This document shows, piece after piece, positions 1-5,051 of a DNA stretch of 5,704 nucleotides (the stretch's first letter is position 1; every line of letters begins with the position of its first letter). The position numbers and the translations under genes were made by a program. Origin of the DNA: Cyanobacteria bacterium UBA11370 (GTDB lineage Bacteria > Cyanobacteriota > Cyanobacteriia > Cyanobacteriales > Coleofasciculaceae); NCBI GenBank assembly GCA_003486645.1, contig DNGI01000056.1:16888-22591 (forward strand), given 5' to 3'. The notes beneath the pieces are model-generated. The model had not been told where the DNA came from. It saw nothing but the letters and a program-made list of their open reading frames with translations, and made no database searches.

Positions 1-456
1 TTAAATCATTTGGAATTTCTCCTGTTTGACTGGAAGCAAAATAGCCAAACTGTAAATTTAAATTATCGCGCTTATGTCGGTTTCAGTTTAACCCAAATTA
101 ATGGAAGTAAAATTGATAATTTACTTCATTTCTGGCAGCATACTGATACGCCGGAATTTAATGTTCTCGCCACTGACTATGGTTTACATAAAGGATGGCT
201 GGATAATACGGAATATGAGTTTGCCTTGCTCTATCAAACCAATAGAATTAAAATTGATATTGATAGGAAAACAATTTTTGATGTTAGCGGCACTTTTAAA
301 GCAGGACGCTTTGGGTTTTACAATTTTTCTCAAAGAGGCGCTGACTATTCCAATCTTACCTATGAACCCGTATCCGTTCCCGAACCCAACTCCCCTTTAA
401 CTCTTTTAATCAGTACTATTTTTTGCCTGAATTGGAAATTATTCCACAAACAGTGA
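1..456 (+). CDS. Thrombospondin-C-like domain protein with PEP-CTERM tail (3' end only)
   Basis: The reading frame is open from the first base, so the start lies outside the window; 151 codons are visible. Residues about 5-122 (counted from the window start) resemble the thrombospondin C-terminal lectin-like beta-sandwich (TSP_C): an FDWKQ strand at 9-13, HTDTPEF near 47-53, GWLDNTEY at 65-72, then GRFGFYNFSQ at 102-111 and YSNLTYE at 116-122, in the order of that family. The tail has VPEP at 126-129, a hydrophobic stretch of about 15 residues and a basic end (KLFHKQ), which is a PEP-CTERM sorting signal. Proteins with this tail are exported and processed by an exosortase, then anchored or released at the cell surface; no exosortase gene is visible here. 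TSP_C domains usually follow calcium-binding type 3 repeats, which could lie upstream. The ligand is unknown. The tail call is firm; the TSP_C call rests on recalled motifs. Confidence 0.82.
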   Translation, partial: LNHLEFLLFDWKQNSQTVNLNYRAYVGFSLTQINGSKIDNLLHFWQHTDTPEFNVLATDYGLHKGWLDNTEYEFALLYQTNRIKIDIDRKTIFDVSGTFKAGRFGFYNFSQRGADYSNLTYEPVSVPEPNSPLTLLISTIFCLNWKLFHKQ

Positions 457-598
457 TAACTTAGTTACTTTGATTGCCTCTACTCCATTCCCCATGCTCT
501 ATACAATCAACCTTGAGGATTTGTCATCTACCTAGCAAGGGAAGCGATCGCCTCTCAATGCCTGTATCCTAGATCTGTTAATTGGTTGTGAAATACTT
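457..598. other. Intergenic region upstream of the 441-residue protein gene
   Basis: This 142-base gap contains a HIP1 site at 544-551. A possible -10 element, TACAAT at 502-507, has no well-spaced -35 partner (TTGCCT at 474-479 is 22 bases away). The short dyad TAAC-TTA-GTTA at 457-467 directly follows the stop codon of the PEP-CTERM gene but lacks a T-tract, so I do not call it a terminator. No small gene is seen. Confidence 0.4.
544..551. repeat. HIP1 octamer GCGATCGC (one of five in the window)
   Basis: The palindrome GCGATCGC is the highly iterated palindrome of cyanobacterial genomes. This copy is intergenic. The others are inside genes: 837-844 and 1230-1237 in the 441-residue protein gene, and 3654-3661 and 3872-3879 in dnaG. 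It is useful mainly as a lineage marker; its function is debated. Confidence 0.9.
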
Positions 599-1924
599 GT
601 GGATGCCATCTTAGAGCGAGCGGGAGAACTTAAACAAGCCTTAACTGACTTTGTACTAGAGGCAGAAGGGGAGTTAGCGGTTTCCTTAGAGGCGTATGCG
701 GCGAAGCATTTGAATCGAGACTCTTATGATATCAGTCAACGGAACCTCGTGATTGATACCTTTATCACCGAAGGTCAAGTTGGTAATCAAACTCCTTTAG
801 AGTTATTTCTCGAAGAACAGCCTGATTTAACTGAACGCGATCGCACGTTAGTCAAAAACTGGCGACATAGTTTTATTGGTTTATTTGAAGTTATACAAAT
901 TCTTCCCGATGGCTTTAAATTAATGAATTGGCTAACTGCCAAACATTATAGTGTCAAACCTAACAATTCTAAAACTCTTAAAGAAATGCAGGGGTTGAAA
1001 ACGGGAGATATTTTACTCACTCGTATTGCGCCTGTTACGGATAAGGATTGGATGTTCTTTAGTCCCTATATTTATAAAGGAAAATTAGGTAAACCCAAGC
1101 TGGCGGTTGCGATTGGTGAATTTAAACAAAATTATAAACAGTCTCTTTATACTGATGCACCGGAATTATTAGAAGAAGCCTGGGAATCAGTCGCTCAATA
1201 TCATCAGGAATTTGTTAACTTTTTTGGGAGCGATCGCCTTACTCTCCCCGGATACCAACTCAACAAAAAACTTGCTGAACTGCGGGAGAAAATGACGAAG
1301 GAACGCTTCGCAGCTGCGGGTATTGATGAGTCTAAATCCCTTCAGGACATTGTGCAAGAAGCGGGGATGGATGAAGCTGAGGTTAAAGCGGCTGTAGCCG
1401 AAGCGGGTGTTAATACAGAAGAAGCGGATAAAGTGTGGGATACTCAGGGAAAATCTCTCATGTTAGCCCCTAAAGTTGATTTACCGGAAGAGATTAGAAA
1501 AGCTGAACAAGTAACGGTATTTTCTCATCCTCGCTGGGGTCAAATGTTTCTCCCTACCTATTCTAAATTCCAAGCCATGCTCGAAGCTGAGGACTGGCAG
1601 AATCAGCCCAATGCCGAGAAACTCGTGCGAAAATATTTAGAAGATTCCCAGATTAATGTCTTCATTTGGCAGCAGTTAGCTCAACAATATCCTACCCAAC
1701 TGGAAACGGTATTACAAACGGTCTTGAATCGTCCAGATTTTAGTTTAAATCAAGATTTAGAAGCAACCCTTCAGGAATTCAATAAACCTCTAGCGCCAGA
1801 ATTACCCGAAATAGCCAGTGTACCCGTGCATTTACATGATCTGTTTGAGTCCGCTGTTGTTGAGGTTAACAAATCCAAATCTAAGGGCAAAAATAAAAAA
1901 AAGGCAGGGAAAGGGTTTCAATAA
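599..1924 (+). CDS. Uncharacterised 441-residue soluble protein, probably a conserved cyanobacterial family
   Basis: I do not recognise a named family. There is no signal peptide or membrane segment, so it is probably cytoplasmic. Residues 1-45 are helical and acidic. Residues about 46-180 look like a compact alpha/beta domain, with NWRHSFIGLFEV at 87-98, a short hydrophobic strand (DGFKLMNWL, 104-112) and a turn before a strand (LKTGDILLTRIAP, 133-145). Residues about 222-305 form a charged Ala/Glu/Lys-rich helical linker. Residues about 306-400 form a second region that opens with FSHPRWGQMFLPTY (308-321). The tail from 424 is lysine-rich and low in complexity, suggesting nucleic-acid, ribosome or membrane contact, which is inference only. 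The start is GTG at 599 with no clear Shine-Dalgarno. An in-frame TAG at 533-535 limits any upstream extension, and no ATG or TTG lies in frame between. Two HIP1 sites fall inside. An A8 run at 1895-1902 sits in the lysine tail. Confidence 0.85.
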   Translation: MDAILERAGELKQALTDFVLEAEGELAVSLEAYAAKHLNRDSYDISQRNLVIDTFITEGQVGNQTPLELFLEEQPDLTERDRTLVKNWRHSFIGLFEVIQILPDGFKLMNWLTAKHYSVKPNNSKTLKEMQGLKTGDILLTRIAPVTDKDWMFFSPYIYKGKLGKPKLAVAIGEFKQNYKQSLYTDAPELLEEAWESVAQYHQEFVNFFGSDRLTLPGYQLNKKLAELREKMTKERFAAAGIDESKSLQDIVQEAGMDEAEVKAAVAEAGVNTEEADKVWDTQGKSLMLAPKVDLPEEIRKAEQVTVFSHPRWGQMFLPTYSKFQAMLEAEDWQNQPNAEKLVRKYLEDSQINVFIWQQLAQQYPTQLETVLQTVLNRPDFSLNQDLEATLQEFNKPLAPELPEIASVPVHLHDLFESAVVEVNKSKSKGKNKKKAGKGFQ

Positions 1925-1972
1925 CGAACCGAGTGAGTTAGGATAATGCTGATCTAAAAAAAACATCTATCT

Positions 1973-2215
1973 ATGGATAGAAAATTGACTCGGTTACTCA
2001 TTTTTGTAGCAAGCTGTAGTGTTGTGGGAATCCTACTCGGAGCGACTTCTAGCAGAGCAGAACTCAATAGTTGTTTGGAAGCACCAACTCCTACTAGCGA
2101 ATGCTTAATTCAAGATCCTACCATCAAAACCATTGAAGGAATGAGCATGGGTTTATTAGCAGGTGCTGGAGCGGCTTTTGGGGCAACCTGGCAGATTTGG
2201 CAGAATGATAAGTAG
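1973..2215 (+). CDS. Small exported or membrane protein of 80 residues, function unknown
   Basis: The N-terminus has a basic n-region (MDRKLTR), a hydrophobic core at residues 8-24 and the sequence SSRA before Glu30, a plausible signal peptidase I site after Ala29. Cleavage would leave a 51-residue product. Cys34 and Cys44 would then face the periplasm or lumen and could form a disulfide. Residues about 57-76 are Gly/Ala-rich (GLLAGAGAAFG) and end in two tryptophans (WQIW), which suggests a second, packed membrane helix. If the signal is not cleaved, the protein is a two-helix hairpin. The start is the ATG at 1973: an in-frame TAA at 1955-1957 rules out an earlier one. No good Shine-Dalgarno is seen. 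The gene lies 48 bases after the preceding stop and may be co-transcribed. GATAAT at 1942-1947 could be a -10 of its own but lacks a -35. I do not recognise the family. Confidence 0.7.
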   Translation: MDRKLTRLLIFVASCSVVGILLGATSSRAELNSCLEAPTPTSECLIQDPTIKTIEGMSMGLLAGAGAAFGATWQIWQNDK

Positions 2216-2218
2216 GTT

Positions 2219-2246
2219 GTCATTAGTCCTTTGTCCTTGGTCATCG
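2219..2246. repeat. Heptameric tandem repeat, four units of GTC(A/C)TNN
   Basis: Four consecutive 7-base units read GTCATTA, GTCCTTT, GTCCTTG and GTCATCG, all in phase on GTC. They begin three bases after the stop codon of the 80-residue protein. Degenerate heptamers of this type match the short tandemly repeated repetitive (STRR) sequences known from filamentous cyanobacteria. The units are diverged, so this may be an old array. Confidence 0.65.
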
Positions 2247-2292
2247 GTAAGGGTTTGCGGTATGTTGACAGAACATAATAAGCTACCCTTAC
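2247..2292. repeat. Nested inverted repeats (stem-loop or operator-like)
   Basis: The outer arms GTAAGGG (2247-2253) and CCCTTAC (2286-2292) are perfect complements. Inside them, TATGTT (2261-2266) and AACATA (2272-2277) form a second perfect dyad around GACAG. No T-tract follows on either strand, so it is not a standard terminator. Its role is unknown. Confidence 0.4.
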
Positions 2293-2370
2293 AGTTATAG
2301 TTCCTGTTATTGAGTTAGGCAAATGTCCCCTTAAACTTTCTCTTTCTCTCTCTCCATATGTCTTGATACT

Positions 2371-2404
2371 AAAAACAAGGGGAACTCTAAATTAGCCCCC
2401 CCTT
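2371..2404 (-). terminator. Candidate intrinsic terminator for the GlsB-like gene
   Basis: Read on the minus strand, AAGGGG (complement of 2399-2404) pairs with CCCCTT (complement of 2377-2382) across a 16-base loop. It is followed after one G by TTTTT (complement of 2371-2375). It lies 115 bases beyond the stop of the minus-strand gene. The stem is short and the loop long, so this is tentative. Confidence 0.4.
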
Positions 2405-2431
2405 TAAGGTTTTAAACCTTACTTTTTATTT
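2405..2431 (+). terminator. Candidate intrinsic terminator for the plus-strand genes
   Basis: TAAGGTT (2405-2411) pairs with AACCTTA (2415-2421) across a three-base loop, giving a 7-bp stem. It is followed by CTTTTTATTT (2422-2431). It lies about 190 bases after the 80-residue protein gene and would end transcription before the converging gene. The stem is A/T-rich and thus weak. Confidence 0.45.
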
Positions 2432-2476
2432 AATTCCAGTTCGTCTTTGGCCTTCTCGTCTCTCTCTCGAACTGAC

Positions 2477-2510
2477 TAAGTATTAGGGACGTTTCCTTAT
2501 CCCTTACTTA
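2477..2510 (-). other. Bulged stem-loop directly downstream of the GlsB-like gene
   Basis: On the plus strand the left arm is TAAGTA (2477-2482), a TT bulge, then AGGGA (2485-2489). The right arm is TCCCT (2500-2504) followed by TACTTA (2505-2510). All 11 pairs are perfect around a 10-base loop. It starts nine bases past the minus-strand stop codon. No T-run follows on the minus strand, so it may stabilise the 3' end of the mRNA rather than terminate transcription. Confidence 0.45.
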
Positions 2511-2519
2511 ACACCTTGC

Positions 2520-2795
2520 CTAGGCTGTTCTGCGAGTGAATAAACCCCAGATAAAAATCAATAGCATTGCTCCGAGTACGGCAAAAAAGATACTGGGAAG
2601 ACTTAAAGCTCCTGCTGAGGCAGCGGCTGCACTACTACTTCCTAATAAGATTTGACCGAGATAGCCTCCCACTAAAGCACCCAAAATTCCTAAACCAATG
2701 GTGGCAAAAATACCGCCGCCTTGCTGTCCTGGGTAAATCAATTTCGCAAGCGCACCAGCAATCAAACCTAACACTAACCAAGCGATGATATCCAT
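2520..2795 (-). CDS. GlsB/YeaQ/YmgE (transglycosylase-associated) family membrane protein
   Basis: This 91-residue protein has three predicted membrane helices at about 2-20, 28-52 and 65-86, with the glycine-rich pattern of the family: GLIAGALAKLIYPG near 10-23, GGGIFATIGLGILGALVGG at 26-44, and a third helix ending in the basic tail TRRTA. The length is typical. Family members are inner-membrane proteins often linked to general stress responses, but the biochemical role is not established and the name 'transglycosylase-associated' is historical. Between helices 2 and 3 there is an unusual Ser/Ala-rich linker (SSSAAAASAGA, 53-63). The ATG at 2795 is supported by AAGGAG eight bases upstream. 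The gene diverges from dnaG across about 210 bases and converges on the 80-residue protein gene; it appears monocistronic. Confidence 0.92.
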   Translation of the reverse strand: MDIIAWLVLGLIAGALAKLIYPGQQGGGIFATIGLGILGALVGGYLGQILLGSSSAAAASAGALSLPSIFFAVLGAMLLIFIWGLFTRRTA

Positions 2796-2803
2796 GACGT
2801 TTT

Positions 2804-2809
2804 CTCCTT
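2804..2809 (-). promoter_or_regulatory. Shine-Dalgarno AAGGAG of the GlsB-like gene
   Basis: The plus strand reads CTCCTT, which gives AAGGAG on the minus strand, eight bases before the ATG. It is one of only two strong ribosome-binding sites in the window and fixes the start of this gene. Confidence 0.8.
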
Positions 2810-2923
2810 AATTTCTGCTGCTTTTTCCCTTGTTGTCTAAACCTAGATTATCAAGCCAAACTCGATGTCAGCTTCTATCAAAAGAAATAATGTTTAAAAC
2901 CGATAGTAATAGCTAATTTTAGG

Positions 2924-2932
2924 TGATATAAC
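2924..2932 (+). promoter_or_regulatory. Candidate extended -10 promoter for dnaG
   Basis: TGATATAAC contains a TATAAC -10 preceded by TG one base upstream, an extended -10. No good -35 is present. Transcription would begin near 2939, leaving about 70 bases of leader before the ATG at 3007. An alternative is TTGAAA (2946-2951) with a poor -10 near 2968. I found no convincing minus-strand promoter for the divergent gene. Confidence 0.3.
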
Positions 2933-2990
2933 TAACTACAAGTTTTTGAAAGGTAAAATCTAATCAATAGGAGTATGACTTGAGTAGGGT

Positions 2991-2996
2991 AAGGAG
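2991..2996 (+). promoter_or_regulatory. Strong Shine-Dalgarno AAGGAG ahead of a leader mini-ORF
   Basis: AAGGAG ends 10 bases before the ATG at 3007. That ATG is not in frame with dnaG, so the best ribosome-binding site in the region serves the mini-ORF and not the primase directly. The site overlaps the sequence GAGACGTTGCA, which also occurs at the right edge of the window. Confidence 0.55.
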
Positions 2997-2999
2997 ACG

Positions 3000-3052
3000 T
3001 TGCACAATGGAAGATAGACCTTTTGAGTTTCTCTCCCAGTAACGTTGTGCAA
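3000..3052 (+). promoter_or_regulatory. Potential RNA stem pairing the leader ATG with the dnaG GTG
   Basis: TTGCACAATG (3000-3009) can pair with CGTTGTGCAA (3043-3052) over 10 pairs, one of them G-U. The first arm contains the leader start codon (3007-3009) and the second contains the GTG start of dnaG (3047-3049). The 33-base loop equals codons 2-11 plus the stop of the mini-ORF. A ribosome starting at the leader would melt the stem. This was found by eye; folding energy was not computed. Confidence 0.35.
3007..3042 (+). CDS. Possible 11-codon leader peptide upstream of dnaG
   Basis: An ATG with a good Shine-Dalgarno opens a frame encoding MEDRPFEFLSQ, ending in TAA at 3040-3042, four bases before the GTG I favour as the dnaG start. 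The peptide has no attenuation-type run of one amino acid, so the act of translation, rather than the peptide, is the likelier role. It is in a different frame from dnaG and does not resemble the primase N-terminus. It could be chance; no other copy is available for comparison. Confidence 0.35.
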   Translation: MEDRPFEFLSQ

Positions 3053-5014
3053 ATTCCCCGCCTACATCCCGATACGATTGAAGAAGTCAAGCAGAGAGCA
3101 GACATCGTTGATGTTATTTCCGAGTATGTAGTATTACGGAAGCGGGGTAAAGATTATGTCGGGTTGTGTCCCTTCCACAACGAAAAGACACCCAGTTTCA
3201 GCGTGAGTCCCAACAAGCAGATGTATTATTGCTTCGGGTGTAGTGCGGGTGGGAATGCGATTAAATTCTTGATGGAGGCGGGGAAGCAGTCTTTCAACGA
3301 TGTAATTTTAGATCTAGCGCGGCGCTATCAAGTCCCCATACAAACCCTAGAACCCGAACAGCGCCAACAATTACAGCGTCAGTTGTCTTTACGCGAGCAA
3401 CTCTATGAAATTCTGGCATTAGCAACCACATTCTATCAACACGCCCTACGGCAACCCCAAGGTCAACAGGCGCTAGAGTATTTACAGTCCCAACGGCATT
3501 TGAGTGAAGCAACCATTCAGCAGTTCCAGTTAGGTTATGCACCCGCTACCTGGGAAACGATTCACCGATACTTAGTCGAACAGAAAGGCAAACCTGTACA
3601 ATTAGTTGAACAAGCGGGATTAATTGCACCTCGAAAAAGTGGAGATGGCTACCGCGATCGCTTCCATGATCGCTTGATGATTCCCATCCATGATTCTCAA
3701 GGACGGGTGATTGGTTTTGGGGGGAGAACATTGAAGGATGAACAACCCAAATATTTGAATTCCCCAGAAACGCCATTATTTGATAAAAGTAAAACCCTAT
3801 TTGCTCTTGATAAAGCGCGTAATGGGATTAGTAAACAGGATCAAGCGGTTGTTGTAGAAGGCTATTTTGATGCGATCGCCCTTCATGCGGCGGGAATTAC
3901 GAATGTTGTCGCTTCTCTCGGTACAGCATTAAGTATAGACCAAATGCGGCAGTTACTACGTTACACCGACTCTAAACAAATTATCCTTAATTTTGATGCC
4001 GATCAAGCCGGGACAAATGCTGCACAACGAGCAATTGGAGAAATTGCTGATTTAGCATATAGCGGACAAGTTCAATTACGGGTATTAAATTTACCGGATG
4101 GAAAAGATGCCGATGAATTCCTTTCTCATCATACTAATGCTGCTACTCAATACCAACAATTACTATTAAATTCTCCCTTATGGTTAAATTGGCAAATTAA
4201 TCAACTGGTAATGGGTCAAGACTTAAAACAAGCCGATCAATTTCAACAGGTTGCCCAAGAAATGGTTAAGTTAATTAATAAACTCGAAGACGTTAACCAA
4301 CAAAGCTATTATATTAACTATTGTGCCCAACTCTTGAGTCAAGGACAAGCCAAACTTGTACCCCTATTGGTTCAAAATTTACAGACTCAAATCAAAAAGG
4401 TACGAACCACTCCCATTACCAAATCACCCCGTCTCATACAAAAGCCAGAAAAACAACACTCCCCCCTTAACTTACCCCTGGGTTCAGAACACAACCTCCT
4501 CGAACAAGCGGAAACCTTACTTTTACGCATCTACCTCCACTGTCCCGAATATCGACAAACCATTATTGATACTCTCGACTCAAAAGATTTACTCTTTAGC
4601 CTCTCTCACCATCGCTTTTTGTGGCAGCAAATTTTAGAATTACAAATAATAGCAGACAAAATGGTATCCGAGTCTCCTAACCCGCTGATCTCCTTATTGC
4701 AAGACCGTAACATTCAATTTCCGGATCAGATGGCTCAAGTAGAACACTTATTTCATTTAAATGAAAAGTATTCTGAAGATATTATCCGCGCTCCCTTAGT
4801 AATTCGAGCCGCCGCCGCCTGTTTAGAAATGGTAGCCCAAGAAAAGCATCGACGTTATTGTTTGGAGCAATGGCAAAAGCTTGACCCGTCAACAGATTTA
4901 AAACGTAAGGAGTACTACTGTCAAGAACTCTATGCAGCTAATCGGCGGCTTAAAGAATTAGAGCAAATCCGTAAGATTCAATTTTCAGATATTACCGAAC
5001 TCTCTATTTTTTAA
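3047..5014 (+). CDS. dnaG: DNA primase DnaG
   Basis: This is the replication primase, which makes the RNA primers used by DNA polymerase III and works with the DnaB helicase at the fork. From the GTG start it has 655 residues, longer than E. coli DnaG (581) through a longer C-terminal part. The N-terminal zinc domain has Cys41, His44, Cys62 and Cys65 (CHC2 finger). The catalytic core includes RLMIPIHD from 209, FGGR shortly after, and KYLNSPE at 235-241. The TOPRIM fold follows, with Glu271 in EGYFDAIA, Asp317 and Asp319 in NFDADQAG as metal ligands, and DGKDADEFL from 351. Residues about 460-655 are helical and should be the DnaB-binding domain. All key residues are intact. I chose GTG at 3047 because known cyanobacterial primases begin at the IPRLHPDTI block. 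TTG at 3023, with GGAAG nine bases upstream, would add eight residues and remains possible; an in-frame TAA at 2990 bars anything longer. Two HIP1 sites lie inside. Confidence 0.96.
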   Translation: MQIPRLHPDTIEEVKQRADIVDVISEYVVLRKRGKDYVGLCPFHNEKTPSFSVSPNKQMYYCFGCSAGGNAIKFLMEAGKQSFNDVILDLARRYQVPIQTLEPEQRQQLQRQLSLREQLYEILALATTFYQHALRQPQGQQALEYLQSQRHLSEATIQQFQLGYAPATWETIHRYLVEQKGKPVQLVEQAGLIAPRKSGDGYRDRFHDRLMIPIHDSQGRVIGFGGRTLKDEQPKYLNSPETPLFDKSKTLFALDKARNGISKQDQAVVVEGYFDAIALHAAGITNVVASLGTALSIDQMRQLLRYTDSKQIILNFDADQAGTNAAQRAIGEIADLAYSGQVQLRVLNLPDGKDADEFLSHHTNAATQYQQLLLNSPLWLNWQINQLVMGQDLKQADQFQQVAQEMVKLINKLEDVNQQSYYINYCAQLLSQGQAKLVPLLVQNLQTQIKKVRTTPITKSPRLIQKPEKQHSPLNLPLGSEHNLLEQAETLLLRIYLHCPEYRQTIIDTLDSKDLLFSLSHHRFLWQQILELQIIADKMVSESPNPLISLLQDRNIQFPDQMAQVEHLFHLNEKYSEDIIRAPLVIRAAAACLEMVAQEKHRRYCLEQWQKLDPSTDLKRKEYYCQELYAANRRLKELEQIRKIQFSDITELSIF

Positions 5015-5030
5015 AGATGAAAATCTCTTT

Positions 5031-5051
5031 TCCCACTCCCCACTCCCCATT
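5031..5051. repeat. Heptameric tandem repeat, three units of CCCCACT type
   Basis: Units TCCCACT, CCCCACT and CCCCATT follow one another with a strict period of seven. They fill most of the 35-base gap between the dnaG stop and the converging pentapeptide gene, and the last unit overlaps that gene's stop codon (complement of 5050-5052). CCCCACT heptamers are a common STRR type in cyanobacteria (recalled, not searched). No convincing terminator is seen between the two converging genes: the only hairpin is a 4-bp stem with a GAAA loop at 5015-5026. Confidence 0.65.

Larger units (their letters stand above)
2216..2519. other. Convergent intergenic region with repeats and terminator candidates
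   Basis: This 304-base stretch between converging genes holds no credible gene; the longest ATG-started plus-strand frame I traced, at 2262, has 12 codons. Contents in order are a heptamer repeat (2219-2246), nested inverted repeats (2247-2292), a pyrimidine-rich tract of CT repeats around 2337-2355, a minus-strand terminator candidate (2371-2404), a plus-strand terminator candidate (2405-2431), a second CT tract near 2457-2469, and a bulged stem-loop (2477-2510) just after the minus-strand gene. Confidence 0.6.

Noticed and set aside
457..467. Dyad TAAC-TTA-GTTA after the PEP-CTERM gene as a terminator
   Set aside because: The stem has four pairs and there is no T-tract.
1994..2017. Lipobox-like VASC at residues 12-15 of the 80-residue protein
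   Set aside because: The hydrophobic stretch before the cysteine is too short (about seven residues) and continues well past it, which fits a signal peptide ending at SSRA better than a lipoprotein.
2110..2322. Minus-strand open frame overlapping the 80-residue gene
   Set aside because: It is antisense to a gene with a good signal peptide, has no Shine-Dalgarno and its translation lacks recognisable features.
2567..2788. Plus-strand open frame across the GlsB-like gene
   Set aside because: It is antisense to a well-supported family member with its own Shine-Dalgarno.
3294..3776. Two minus-strand open frames inside dnaG
   Set aside because: Both are fully antisense to conserved primase core sequence; they are by-products of its codon use.
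4356..4637. Plus-strand open frame in another frame within the dnaG 3' half
   Set aside because: It lies wholly inside dnaG, and its translation is low in complexity and unlike any family I know.
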